From Molanna angustata (lineage: Eukaryota > Arthropoda > Insecta > Trichoptera > Molannidae), in NCBI GenBank assembly GCA_963576475.1, contig OY754979.1, positions 34,509,778 to 34,573,777 on the forward strand: a DNA stretch of 64,000 nucleotides, in the 5' to 3' direction. The stretch's first letter is position 1; every line of letters begins with the position of its first letter. The notes under the pieces are model-generated. The model was given only the letters and a program-made list of their open reading frames with translations. It was not told the DNA's origin and searched no databases. The translations under genes and the position numbers were made by a program. Shown in pieces: positions 1-11,877 of the stretch.

Positions 1-53
1 GATACGGTTGCGGATACGAATCTTTTTTTCCTCGGATTTCCTAGGATACACTA

Positions 54-251
54 CACTGAAAAAAAAGTTATGTTAAAATTAACCGAACTATAGTGACTAC
101 AAAACAATTCGTTTAGTGCTACTAAATATTTTGTGTGTTTAACCAAACAGTACAGTCATAAACAGATAAACTTTTATTAGGTACTAATAACAAAGGTTTG
201 GCTAAAAACGAAGGTAGTCAGTTCGGTGATCACAATTATGTTTTTTCAGTG
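54..251. mobile_element. Short MITE with CACTGAAAAAA ends and TA target site
   Basis: The segment begins CACTGAAAAAA and ends with its reverse complement TTTTTTCAGTG. The similarity of the two arms extends inward with mismatches to the shared 'ccgaact' block. It is flanked on both sides by TA, the target duplication of Tc1/mariner-type transposons. It has no coding capacity, so it is a non-autonomous copy. The surrounding DNA repeats 'ggatac', which could blur the exact target site. Confidence 0.6.
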
Positions 252-1264
252 TATCCGCGGATACAAATATCCGGCACATCACTAGTAGTTATATATGGCA
301 ACATACCTACTTAATTTAGTACCTACTAAAAATTATTGATTTATTAGTATGAAATGCCGAAATAACTTTTTTTTCCACTCCTGAAAACTTTATATAAAAT
401 TAAATATATTGATTAGGTAGGTATAGGTAGGTTCCTAATGTGTCTATAAAAAAATATAAATGTTAAAATTGTCTCTTTTATAACACTAAATATGAATGAG
501 TATGTAGATAAGGTAGGTACCTACACCAGCATATTCCCAGAATCCCTCTGGACCACCACACATCTGAAGGTATCGTATGATGTTAAATAGTTATGTGTCT
601 CTCCCAAGATGCCATTACTTACATCAGATTCTGATGTAGGTAGATGTCTCGTAGTTCCCTGCTAGCCCATACATACGATGATAGATAGTTGTTGGTTAAT
701 CTAAGGATGTCCATCCAATAAACAGACATTCTTTAAACCCCATAAAAGTATCTCATACCACACCGTAGCCCCCATAGAGAGCAGAAATCAAACACCACAT
801 ATTTTCACACCTTCACATAATATTTCATGGTTCTTCCTGACTATCTATAAGGTATGTGAATATACGTAGATATCTACATATGTAGGTATAATCTACCCTC
901 ATAATATTACCTTTCATTCACAAAAATTCCATCATTAGGTATATTGAATAACTCCAAAACCATAGATATTTAACTTGAGAGTAGGCCTAATAATATATTT
1001 TGGAAACTTTTCCCCAGAACCCACAAATGGGACGTCTTTTAAATAAAAAGCAGTTTATTGTAAGACTTTATTCTATGGTTTTTAAAATTTGAATTTTATT
1101 AAATACTTTCCATGTAAAATTAATTTTCATAAAACCCTTTAATGTTTTTTATTTTAAATAACTAAAAAAAAACAATACGTATGCCTTAAAAAGTATATTT
1201 TTACTTTAAGCGAAAGAAAATATGAAAACTCTAAATTTTATTTTTTTTTCACATAAATATATTG
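252..1264. other. AT-rich stretch, nothing recognised
   Basis: I see only AT-rich DNA with scattered GGTAGGTACC strings and homopolymer runs. No open reading frame, tRNA-like box or clear terminal repeat was found. Confidence 0.5.
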
Positions 1265-1275
1265 TAGGTATTTTA

Positions 1276-1513
1276 TTTATTTATTTATTTATTTAATATT
1301 GCTTCTCGGACAACTAACAGGTAGGTACTATGTCAAATATTAATTTAACACGCACCCAATAACAAGTTGCCACATTCTGGAGACTTACGATATTAATCGT
1401 CTCACAGATCCAGACTGAAAGCACAATTAAAAACTGTCTCTACCGGGAATCGAACCCGGGACCTTTGGATCAGCAGTCAGATACCCAACCAACTGAGCCA
1501 CGAAAACCGACTC
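1276..1513 (-). mobile_element. tRNA-derived SINE, family A
   Basis: On the minus strand a tRNA-like head (about 1513-1438) carries a B-box-type 'ggttcgattccc' (complement of 1446-1457) and an A-box-like 'tggctcagttgg'. A body shared with the copies at 11,484, 11,878, 28,034, 43,088 and 57,724 follows, and the copy ends in a TTTA-rich stretch on the plus strand (the 3' tail). RNA polymerase III boxes are the expected promoter of such elements. It is not a functional tRNA because it continues into a long unrelated body. Confidence 0.85.
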
Positions 1514-2135
1514 GGAGGTGTATTACAGATTTGGTGATAACAATATTTGTTCGTGTTTCATACATAAGAAGATAATATGTGTGCATATTTATGTAGTACC
1601 TCTACATGCCGTATGCCCAGGGTCATAGACGTTAACGAGCAGAGCCTTAACTTTCACAATATATTTTTAAATTATATTGAAATTTGTTATATTCGCACAA
1701 AATGAATAACTGATATAATTAATTATTATTCACTATTCACTTTGCCTTCCTCGATAAGAGCTAAAGTCAAACATACCCTGTCCCACTGTGAAATAAACCA
1801 AAGAAATGTATCTAATTTACGGCGTGTGGATTAAACCGTCATAATGTTTGGGTGTCCGGGACCCTCGCTCCCGAACCTAGCGGGGTGCCATTGTGTCCAA
1901 TTGCAAGAAGTGGTACAATAAACATTAGATTGGTGGTGGATGAATCGCTCGAGCGGGATACAGGTAGCGGGATATCTCAGCGAGGACTCTGTCCTGCTGA
2001 ATTATAACATTTTGATATCTCTACATGAACTAATGGACGAATATAATTAACAAAAACGGGTATCATGGAGAGAACATAATCCATATGGAGTCTTTATGAT
2101 GCACTCGTTAACTTATTCGACACGGATATAAATTA
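1514..2135. other. Unassigned sequence with a GC-richer patch
   Basis: The part at 1514-1650 ('gtatgcc...ggtcatagacgttaac') recurs near 53,390-53,470 and partly near 57,940, so it is an unnamed dispersed repeat next to SINE family A. About 1855-2000 is GC-richer ('tccgggaccctcgctcccg') but has no recognisable coding signal. Confidence 0.4.
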
Positions 2136-2138
2136 AAA

Positions 2139-2812
2139 AAACGAGTGGGTTGTGGCCAACGCTAAACTCTCCACTACACAATGAAGCATCCCTGCTAATA
2201 TTACACTCTAATATCAATATGAAATCAAATATCTAAACATTGCCAAACATAAAATAATCTCTTGTTATATTATATTTTTCATACAAAAATCTATTATTAT
2301 GAACATAATTTTTCAAACGGTTGTATGTTTTTCTTTTAATGTTGACCAACTTTGAATGTATTTTTTGAAGATTATTGATATTGTAAATAGTTTAAACAAA
2401 ATTAAAATATCTCAAATTTCCAGGTCGTGAGATCATTTTTTCAGTTTTAACAGATGAAATCACAGATAAACATTGAGAAAAAATGAACCGTTGTCTATGG
2501 AAAACTAATCAGCTCTAAGTTTATATACTTCACACATATGATATCAATATTAAGTTCATCGGCCTTTTAGTTTGATCTGTACAGAGGACACAAATTTTCA
2601 TATTTGTGTAGGTACGGCATACAGTATTTATACAATACACAGATTACGGATAACGGCATACACACGAAAGCATCACAACGAAACTCAAAGTCTGCACTCT
2701 CTACATGATACCCATTGAAAAATTGATGTAAATAAATACTATGAAAATACTGTAAAAATTGTGAAAGTAAAAATTGTGACTATCCACTATTCCTTAGTAG
2801 TGGAGAGTAATA
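2139..2812 (+). repeat. Family X repeat, copy 1
   Basis: It starts 'aaacgagtgggttgtgg', then 'ccaacgctaaactctcc', and ends with 'gtagtggagagtaa', the reverse complement of the early 'ctctccactac'. Seven related copies lie in this window. It has no coding capacity. This is the most diverged long copy and also carries a 3' block with 'cggcatacac'. Confidence 0.7.
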
Positions 2813-2913
2813 ATAATTAACTTCTATTTAAAAACATCGTTTATAGGACAAAAATCGACCGTAAATCTTTAATTTTTTAAGTTTAAAAAGTCATTGTTCC
2901 TGATTTAAAATAA

Positions 2914-3497
2914 AAACGAATGGGTTGTGACCAACGCTAAACTCCTCACTAACAAGTCATTCTATAAAATATTCAATTTTTGTAAGTACGGAAAATATTG
3001 AGCATTTTCATGAAATGAGTTCGTTAAATTAATTTTATATTAAAAATATTTTATGATGAAAACTTGATAATTCTTCAATGCCATTTTATGAAAGTGATAA
3101 GCCCCTTTACCAATTTGAACATAAAAATCTCAAATTTTAAGTTTCCTGAGCTTGGGATCACATTGAAATATTTGATAGTTAAAAAAATTGAGAAACACTA
3201 TTCAGATATCGTTCAAAATCTAATGGCGTCTATGTGAGTATCAGATAATACAAATTTTCAAAATTTGAAAAGAATCGAATGAGTACTTTAGAGTATAATC
3301 GATTAAAGTAAAATATATAAACACGCCGTACATAGCACACAACACATAACACATAGCACACACAGATACATTGTGATGAAACTTTCAGAATATAATCTCC
3401 GCATGATACTAGTTGATAATCTGCAATAAAAAATAGCCTTAAAAATTGCGAAATCATAACTCCACGCTATATCCCCTTGGGTTAGTGAGGAGTAAAA
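2914..3497 (+). repeat. Family X repeat, copy 2
   Basis: It lies about 100 bp downstream of copy 1 in the same orientation. Start 'aaacgaatgggttgtg', end 'gggttagtgaggagtaaaaa'. The last ~35 bases form a hairpin (ACTCC.CGCTA against TAGTGAGGAGT with one or two mismatches), and the same 'actcctcactaac' word occurs near the 5' end, at about 2940. The class is unknown; it may be a non-autonomous DNA element. Confidence 0.75.
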
Positions 3498-4639
3498 ATA
3501 ATAAATAGTAGGTATCTTACAACTACGTAAATTTAACAGTAGTGGAATTGCTTATAGAAGCCGAAAATCTTGGCTTGCCTATGAATATTATGTTAAGCAA
3601 TTCAAGACCTAATATTTTTTGTCTGTTTTAAAAATGGAACCGTATTAAGATACGATGCTTGACAGGGCCACAAACATAAATATTATTTTGGCATGTGATT
3701 TTAAAATATTTTTATGGCCACTCAAAAGAACAACATTTAATTTTCGAAATTTCCAATTTTCTTTCAGGGTTTGCCTAGTCCGAAGGTTCTTGGCACGCCC
3801 CTAGAAAATAATATCTTGGGAAATATAATTTAATAGAAAAATGTCATCAAATGCGAATGCATAAATGATTTATTCCTAGCCTCAAATAGCTGAGCTGTTG
3901 ATAACATTTCTCCTGTGACCAATTTCCATTCAATTTATGAAGCAACTCGCTCGTGCGAGTCGCTATTATTATTAAATATTAACTGAACCTAACCAAAAAA
4001 ATAAGGGGAATGGGAATTACGTACACATCATGCTATTATTTCGCTGTCGTATTTTATTACATCCCGTATAAGTTTCTCTTAATTCATCTGTCGCCAGAAG
4101 CTACATAGTTTCAGTGCTCTTGTCTTGCCCTTTCTGAAGAGGAGGATGTCGTGGTCAGGAAACTTTCTGCAGCGATCTTTCTTCTAACATTTTGGAGGGG
4201 CAATAACTATTATCGGTTATATTATGGGTATTAAACCTATAAAATTTCGTGTCAGAAAGCACAGCGCGGCGGGTTAATATGCCGTATTTATATTTTCCCA
4301 TATAACAGGTATTATCATGATGGTGCTGGGACCACCGCATGGTGACAACCAAAGACAATAAAATATATTTGTGGTATCTGTTTAAATCAAGCTATACCTA
4401 GACGTCAAATATTTAGTGACATACCTACCTACACAGTCAATTAGGCAAAATTGTTAAAATAATAGACACAATATACCTACACACATGGGACAGACACACA
4501 ACACATTTTACATTATTGACAACCTACAAAATTCCTGACAATGATTGCCAATCTTCCTTAATATTTATTTTATTAATTAATTGTTATTTTTTGACATATT
4601 AATATCTCAAATGAGACTTTGGAAAGAGAAGTTGAATAT
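3498..4639. other. Unassigned AT-rich sequence with a small palindromic repeat
   Basis: There are no genes. At about 3941-4000, 'gcaactcgctcgtgcgagt' is a near palindrome flanked by ATT repeats. An inverted copy of this piece occurs at 26,605-26,660, so it is a dispersed MITE-like repeat. Confidence 0.4.
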
Positions 4640-4735
4640 TATAGGATAACCGGGAAATCAAGGTAGGTACCTACAGGGCTTACGACCTGTCTTCTTGGTT
4701 TACGTCATCACTTTAAGCGCTTGCGCAATATTCAC
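4640..4735 (-). repeat. Family Z fragment
   Basis: The words 'aaccgggaaatcaagg', 'cagggcttacgacctgt' and 'ggtttacgt' match, in reverse complement, the family Z copies at 16,440-16,530 and 51,900-52,000. Only the 3' part is present, and it is interrupted by a GGTAGGTACC string. Confidence 0.55.
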
Positions 4736-4984
4736 CATGTCTTTATACACCCTTTTCTTCTCTGTGTGTCCGTATTTGAATTTTGTAATTGATTTTTCAC
4801 TAAGTTCCCGACCATTTAGAACTCTGAAACTTTCAGAATTTGTGAATTCCCGATTACGGAATACGATAAATCTGTATCCATCTTGATTCATATGTTTTTT
4901 TGATGAAATTAAACATTTTAAAATTTCATACAATGTAAACAAAGCTATGTGTTTATTTGAAATTTTATTTAAAAATAATAATGA

Positions 4985-5475
4985 CTAGTTGCATATAACA
5001 CATGAGATCCAACTCTCGATGGCGATAGTACCTACGTATAATTGAAGAATACGTACCTACCAATCTATAAACACTAAAATACAAATTATTAAATATTTTA
5101 AGATATTTTGTATTCCATACAAAACATGAAAGTACCTAATTATATATTTCAGGATAGAAAACGTTTGGAGGTCAGAGGACCTTTTTTCCTACCCATTTTT
5201 TAGCGTTCTTACTAAAAATAAATATATATGGAAATAATAAAGTAAAAATTCAAAAGATGATGCCCCTGACTAAAAAAAAAATCAGAATTCTGAGTTTAAA
5301 AGTATTGTAGACCTTAAATTTTCTATACCTATTTTAGGCTCTGTGAATCATGCGGATCAAAATTTATAAGGGGGGGGGGGGATACACACAGACACACAAA
5401 ATGTTTCGTAGCATATATGTTCCATATATATGGGTTAATCCACATATAGAACATATGTATATGCTACGAAGCCTC
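4985..5475 (+). repeat. Family Y repeat, degenerate copy
   Basis: It begins 'ctagttgcatataacac', like the copies at 33,826 and 52,452. It keeps the 'gaagaatacgtacc', 'ccttttttcctaccca' and 'gcggatcaaaa' blocks and an 11-G run (5371-5381). The 3' end differs from the other copies: 5407-5469 is an inverted repeat whose arms read 'cgtagcatatatgttc' and its near reverse complement. Confidence 0.65.
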
Positions 5476-6230
5476 TAAGTTGGTGTTTTTTTACTTCAAA
5501 TTTGAAAAAAATATGAAAAATATAGACCTGGCATACAAATCTCGCGTATCTTGGCTTGATACTATGTCGATATGTCAACACACAGTTGGATTAAGTACCT
5601 AAGCTTTTTAATTTAATTATTTAAATGTAAGTTTGAGAATGAATGAAGTAAGAACCTAAATGTACATAGTTATGTGTAGGTATATGTAGATAGACCAGTG
5701 TGAAGTCAGTCGCATGTTGGACAAATTAAGCGCCATTTGTTGATGAACATATTGATCGGTTTGTATAGTTTTATTCAAATTATACAAAGGTAGGTACCTA
5801 ACTATATTATTTATAATATTATTGTTTTAATGTTTTATCCAATTTACCTACATACAAACTTGTAATTTGTAATAGTTGGTTGAACCCCGCGTCTCGTTTC
5901 TTATCCTACAATACCTCAATCTATATATATATATATATATATCTATATAGATATATATGTACCTCTGTATGTGTGTAGTTATCTTATTTTTATATCTAGG
6001 GACCCCCTGCGGACTACTATCAATCCTAAATATCACAAATTATGTCCTTTCTGATCAATTCTGACTCAAGATGGCCATTACAATAGACTATAGGTAGGTA
6101 TCTATAGGTACCTATCTACTTATATCCGTGACATCAAATATTATTATAGGCATATTTATACTATTCAGTGATAACTATAACTTAGATACAAGTAGATTCC
6201 AAACAGCAAATTTCATTTATATACCTAGTA

Positions 6231-6771
6231 AAACGAGTGGGTTGTGGCCAACGCTAAACTCCTCTTTAACAAGTCACTCCATATTCAAATTTAGTAAGTA
6301 TGGAAAATATTGAGCATTTTCATGAAATGAGTTTGTTTAATTATTTTTTTATTTAAATATTTTATTATAAAAACATGATACCATTATATGAAAGTGGTGT
6401 GTCTTTTTACCGATTTTAAAGTAAAAATTTCAAATTTCAATAAACTTCCTGAGCTTGGGGTCACTTTATAATATTTGACGTTTGAAAAAAATGAGAATCA
6501 CTATTCAGATGTCCTTCAAAATCTAGTGGGCTCTAAGCGAGTATTAGATAGTATACATATATTTGCAAAACTTGAAATGAATCGAATGAGTATATATTTT
6601 AGTATATAGGTATATAATTGATAAAGTAAAATAAACACGCCGTACATTGAAACTTTCAAAATACAATCTCAGCATGATACTAGTTGATAATCTGCATTAA
6701 AAAAATACCCTTAAAAATTGCGAAATAATAACTCCCCACTATATCCTCTTGGGTTAGCGAGGAGTAAAAAT
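6231..6771 (+). repeat. Family X repeat, copy 3
   Basis: It has the complete family ends: 'aaacgagtgggttgtgg' at the left and the 'ggttagcgaggagtaaaaa' hairpin at the right. The internal blocks 'gagcttggggtcact' and 'acacgccgtaca' are shared with copies 2, 5 and 7. Confidence 0.75.
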
Positions 6772-6883
6772 AATTTTAAATCGTTTAAATATATTTCTCA
6801 GAAGTTTTAAATTCAAATACAGAACATGCTATATAAAAATACACAATCTACTGTGATATAATAAAAATAATATAAATAGGGGA

Positions 6884-6991
6884 TTTAATATAGCGCCGTT
6901 TAATGATTCAAGATCATTCCAAGGGCGCTGATAGTTTAGTTATGTCCCGCTCTACAGTGATATACCTACCTATCACTGGCCGCTATATAAA
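6884..6991. mobile_element. Small MITE with TATAGCGCC ends
   Basis: The left end 'gatttaatatagcgccgttt' and the right end 'tggccgctatataaa' are inverted relative to each other. One-sided relatives, with 'tatagc(g/t)ccgtttttgtg', occur near 11,068, 22,988 and 50,506. It has no coding capacity. Confidence 0.45.
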
Positions 6992-7310
6992 ACAAAGCTG
7001 TTTACAGTCCTTTACTGAAAGTGTTCTTGCTTAGAGCACTGCGTACCTACATTTGAGGGCAGTGCTCAAACTGCTCATATGCTCACTATTAGACCGCTCA
7101 CACCTAAGCATCGGTCATAGTAAAAATGTTAGGTATGTACCTACTATAACTATTAGGTATACCTTGCAATATGTTAAAAGAAAATTTGTACCTACCCCTT
7201 GATGAATACATGATGCTTTTTTTTATCATAAATCAGGTTCTATTTGCTTCTAAAACTTAAAAAATGTGATGAATTACGGTCGAATTCGAATAGAAAACTC
7301 TGCGCGATCT

Positions 7311-7445
7311 CTAGTATACCTGTAGTAAAGAGAACCGAACGCCACACTCTCCTCTCTTGACAAACGATTCTCATCTGACACAACACTACATCATAGTTAT
7401 CTATGGAATGTGTTATTGACAGTTTACGACTTTTTCCCATCTCTC
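7311..7445 (-). repeat. Family R LINE 3'-end fragment
   Basis: The word 'agagaaccgaacgccacac' at about 7329 is the reverse complement of the 3' untranslated signature shared by the family R copies at 19,383, 28,492 and 63,452. The rest is diverged. Confidence 0.4.
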
Positions 7446-7876
7446 TACAGCATATATAGGTACCTATGTATATTAATATAATTAATCGATCATACCATCT
7501 ATTACTTCACATAAAATTATTTATATATTTTTTTATACACTAAATTATTATCAGACATTTATTTGACGAATTAATTGTATATTAAAAGTAATGTTTATTA
7601 ATTTATGCATATTTTTTCAGGTTGTACAGGTATGAACATGGCCAGGTCCAGGATATTTAGCGCCGACTAACTCATTTTTTTTATCATTTCGTTATTTATT
7701 TAGAAAACAAACAGAATACAATGTTATAAATAAATAAAATAATATGATAATATAAAAAGTATGAATAGTTTATTGCTCCCTAATAATATGTTTTCAAAAA
7801 AGAGTAACAAATAGAAATCTATGTAGGTACTATAGGTATGCAGCATATATATGTTATGTGAGTGTATATATGTATG

Positions 7877-8038
<162 letters not shown>

Positions 8039-8068
8039 ATATTTGATGTTTTCACGGGTGAAATATGT

Positions 8069-8350
<282 letters not shown>

Positions 8351-8449
8351 GATTATCAGTTTTCGGCTTACTAAGAATTTTACTAATGTTTTTAATGTGA
8401 CTATTGTTTGAAATATCGGTAGTTGGGTTAATTTGATTATTATGGTTTT

Positions 8450-9466
8450 TCAAAAAATATTGTTTTCAAGTACACTTGTCCATGCGGTCGGGATTCGAAT
8501 GCTATCGTCCCTGCTATTCATTATACTGTTGCTTCTTCTATATATTTCTATTGCTTCCCTGTAAATTCTAAATGTTTCATTGTTAATATTCGCGACTACT
8601 TTTGAATTTTCAAAGTCTATGGAGTGATTTTCGGTCAATGAGTGATTTACTAGAGATGAAGTTAATTTCCGGTTTTTAATATCTACGCGATGTTCAGAGA
8701 CGCGTGCCGAGATTCTGCGATTTGTCCTGCCTATGTAAGTTTTTGTGCAATCACCGCAAGGGATTTCGTAAATACCGTGTGACTCTAATGGTATTTTATC
8801 TTTCGGACTTTTTAAAAAGGATGAAATTTTGTTGTCTGTTCTAAAAATGGTGCGAATATTATGTTTGTAAAGTAGGTGACTTATTTTGTCAGTAGTGCCT
8901 TTTATGTAAGGTAAAAATGCAATGGCGAGTGGCTTTACTTTAGTTGATGTATCTTTTTTATTAAAATTTTTATTCGTTTGATTTTTTTTTTTTTTTATTG
9001 CATTATTTATTGTGAAATTTGAAAAACCGTTATTTCGTAGCGCGTTTTTAAGATACTCTAATTCATTTTGAATGTTTTCGGAGTCGGTTATCCTTAATGA
9101 CCGTGTTACCAAGGTGTTTGCTACAGAGGCGATTTGTGCTGGATGATGGTTCGACGATGCGTGGAGATATCTGTTGGTATGTGTTGATTTTCTGTACACA
9201 GTGTGGCCGAGAGTGCCATCGTCTTTTTTGATTACGAGAACATCAAGAAAAGGAATTTCACAGTTGTTTTCGATCTCCATTGTGAATTTGATGTTATTGT
9301 GGAGATCGTTCAGAAAATCAAGAAATTTGTGAAGTTCCTCCAAACCGTGAGGCCATATAACGAAAGTATCGTCCACGTATCTAATCCACACGAACGGACG
9401 TGCGCGCACTATCCCTCGCGACGGAAATTTATTAACAAGGCGCCTATTGAAAATGTCTGATGTGAT
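8450..9466 (-). pseudogene. Penelope-like RT (C-terminal half) plus GIY-YIG endonuclease
   Basis: The ~320-codon frame from 9409 opens at a GTG, and the frame is open back to a stop at 9467-9469, so the natural start is lost. Counting from 9409, RT motif C is YVDD at residues 11-14, followed by the thumb-like 'IPFLDVLV' and 'YRKSTHTNRYLHASS' block typical of Penelope-like elements. A Lys/Asn linker at ~139-152 comes from a poly-A-type tract. The GIY-YIG nuclease starts with GIY at 212-214 and has a Cys pair (218, 221), then TYIG at 224-227, an Arg-rich helix to EH at 239-240 and the late acidic segment 'REAIEIYRR' at 284-292. The fingers and palm upstream of motif C are missing, so it cannot be active alone. 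The family assignment is strong; the clade is not determined. Confidence 0.88.
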
Positions 9467-9515
9467 TCAGACGAAACGTCGGCAGACGACTGATTCTCTC
9501 GGGAATCAGAATTTG
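9453..9515 (+). ncRNA. Hammerhead-ribozyme-like motif (degenerate)
   Basis: On the plus strand 'ctgatg' (9457-9462) is followed nine bases later by 'cgaaac' (9472-9477) and 'gtcgg'. This is the CUGAUG...GAAAC core arrangement of the hammerhead ribozymes found in Penelope-like elements. After GAAA, 'cgtc' could pair with 'gacg' around a four-base loop. Two features weaken it: position 9 of the core is T rather than A, and the expected UH before the cleavage site reads AC. A competing hairpin, gtctga...tcagac (9455-9472), is perfect. It lies opposite in strand to the adjacent RT frame. Confidence 0.35.
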
Positions 9516-9545
9516 ACGCGGGTTATCCCCAAAATACTTAATAAT

Positions 9546-9772
<227 letters not shown>

Positions 9773-10498
9773 TATATTGTATGTATGTAGGCGAGAAAGA
9801 TTATGTATGAATGTGGTTGTGGTATGTACTATAATTATATCGTATAGTTGTAATATGTATGTATGTTTTGAAATCTGCTTGTGATTTATGTATTATATCG
9901 AAATGTTTAAAGTATGTATTTTAGTTGGAGAAACTCCGTCTAATTTAATTGTTTTGTGAGTAGTTTGTGTAACGTCGGTCGAAATAGAAAAAAAAACGAA
10001 ATATCGAGAATTTTACACTTTTTAGAAAGAAATACATAATACCCAATTAGGCAATATAATGACATTTTAGTAAGAAAAAATTATACCATCATTCGTCCAC
10101 CGGACATGTGTTTTGAATAAAAAAATTCTCTTCATTGCACTTTGTATGTAAATTTCTCTACTAATTATATTAGCGTTCTATTTTTGTCAGTGTCAGGCAC
10201 AATTGCACCTTTTGAATCATTGGTAAACACGGCCCTGAACATAGACGCTAACAAAATATTTACCTACGTGTTGTAGAAATTTCTGCTGCTCCATCAAATC
10301 TACAAAAAAAAATAAAGCGGCGATTTTCAAATATTGCACTGAAATGAACTGATGATAATATTTTTCTACTATAAATTTTATAAGAACCTTAGACATACGT
10401 AATTTTGGTAACACTGTTCTTTATTTGTATTAGGCAGAGATAACTGAACCCCATATCATTTAATGATTCGGCGGATATTTTGTGGTAGTTAATATAAA

Positions 10499-10958
10499 CC
10501 ATTTTTGAATTATTAATTAGCTATAAACCACTTGTTTTTTGAGTCACTTCGCGACATGTTTCGGAAGCGCTGTCCTTCCATCGACCGGCGTGTCGAGACT
10601 AACATGTTGAATTTGTGTGTATCTGTCTGTGAAGCGGGGGGGGGGGGTGGCGGTTGAGGGTTGGTTGGGTTAGTGGGGGGAGGGGAGAATTGTGAAGTGT
10701 TTTTGTTTTTGATGGGAAATATATTAAGTATTGGAGAGGTGTTATGAAAGGTATGGTTATTTAAAAGTTTTATACCGGAATTTATGTGTTTATGTACTCA
10801 ACCTCAACCGCCACCCCCCCCGCTTCACAGACAGATACACACAAATTCAACATGTTAGTCTCGACACGCCGGTCGATGGAAGGACAGCGCTTCCGAAACA
10901 TGTCGCGAAGTGACTCAAAAAACAAGTGGTTTATAGCTAATTAATAATTCAAAAATGG
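10499..10958. mobile_element. Foldback element with ~160-bp inverted arms
   Basis: Left arm ~10,499-10,659 and right arm ~10,801-10,958 are near-identical reverse complements, from 'ccatttttgaattattaat' inward to a poly-G/poly-C tract of different length (12 G against 8 C). The ~140-bp centre is G-rich near its left edge, then AT-rich. It has no open frame of note. The arms contain 'cttccgaaacatgtcgcg', which resembles the GAAAC-UGUC part of a hammerhead core. It may be a MITE/foldback or an inverted-terminal Penelope-derived unit. Confidence 0.85.
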
Positions 10959-11483
10959 AACCCCATATCGTTAACTCTCCAAAGAGATTTTTAGGTACTT
11001 TATATCATCAATATTATTTCACAAACATCATTATGAATAATAAATAATATGATAAATTGGGATGATTTATATAGCTCCGTTTTTGTGGTAACCTTAACTC
11101 AAGTGCGCTTAGTACAATTCACGCTAAAAATTTATAAATTATATTTTTTTACCAAATAAAAATAATTGGCGTTGAGTTTTTGACCAAATAATTCCTATAA
11201 ATAAGTTTTCTTTTCAAATTTTATTTAAAAACTACATATTTATAAACTATTATAACAAGGTATTAATAGCTATTGGTCTCTTTTTGTTTGTCTTCAGAAT
11301 CATTAAACACGAAATCTAGGTACCTACTATATAGGTAGGTAAGTGTAATTTTTTTTAATACCAGATTATTAGTTTTAGTAATGATAACCCCTAATAACAC
11401 GTAGGTACGTTTTATTCTTGGTGTTATGGTTATTGAGAATAAAAAATGAAAAATATTAATTAAAAAGCCTAAATTCCATTAAA
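10959..11483. other. AT-rich, remnant of the TATAGC-CCG repeat
   Basis: Around 11,060-11,110 'tatagctccgtttttgtgg' and 'caagtgcgctta' match the small repeat seen near 22,988 and 50,506. Nothing else was recognised. Confidence 0.4.
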
Positions 11484-11709
11484 GTCGGCCTTCGTGGCTC
11501 AGTTGGTTGGGTATCTGACTACTGATCCAAAGGTCCCGGGTTCGATTCCCGGTGGAGACACAGTTTTTAATTGTGTTTTCAGTCTGGATCTGTGAGACGA
11601 TTAATATCGTAAGTCTCCAGAATGTGGCAACTTGTTATTGGGTGCGTGTTAAATTAATATTTGACATAGTACCTGTTAGTTGCCCGAAAAATAATATATA
11701 AATAAAAGT
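11484..11709 (+). mobile_element. tRNA-derived SINE, family A (best copy)
   Basis: The head has an A box 'tggctcagttgg' (11,495-11,506) and a B box 'ggttcgattcc' (11,539-11,549) within a tRNA-like fold. The body 'cagtctggatctgtgagacg' to 'cctgttagttgcccg' is shared by six copies, and the tail is A/T-rich ('ataaataaaa'). This is the most complete copy in the window and a good reference for the family. Confidence 0.9.
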
Positions 11710-11877
11710 TGTCATTTATAAAGATTCTCTAAACCAAATTCTAGTTTTCAAATCAAAATTATTTTTCTTACTGCAGATATCTTTATAACTTTCATCCGAT
11801 GTTGACAATCCCTGAATGCAATTTTATATAGTTTTATTTTTATAGTAGTTAGGTAGTTATCTATATAATTTAATTTA

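Noticed and set aside
11484..11560. Functional tRNA genes at the SINE heads
   Set aside because: The tRNA-like parts run directly into shared SINE bodies with A/T tails and occur in many degenerate copies, so they are pol III-derived SINE promoters.
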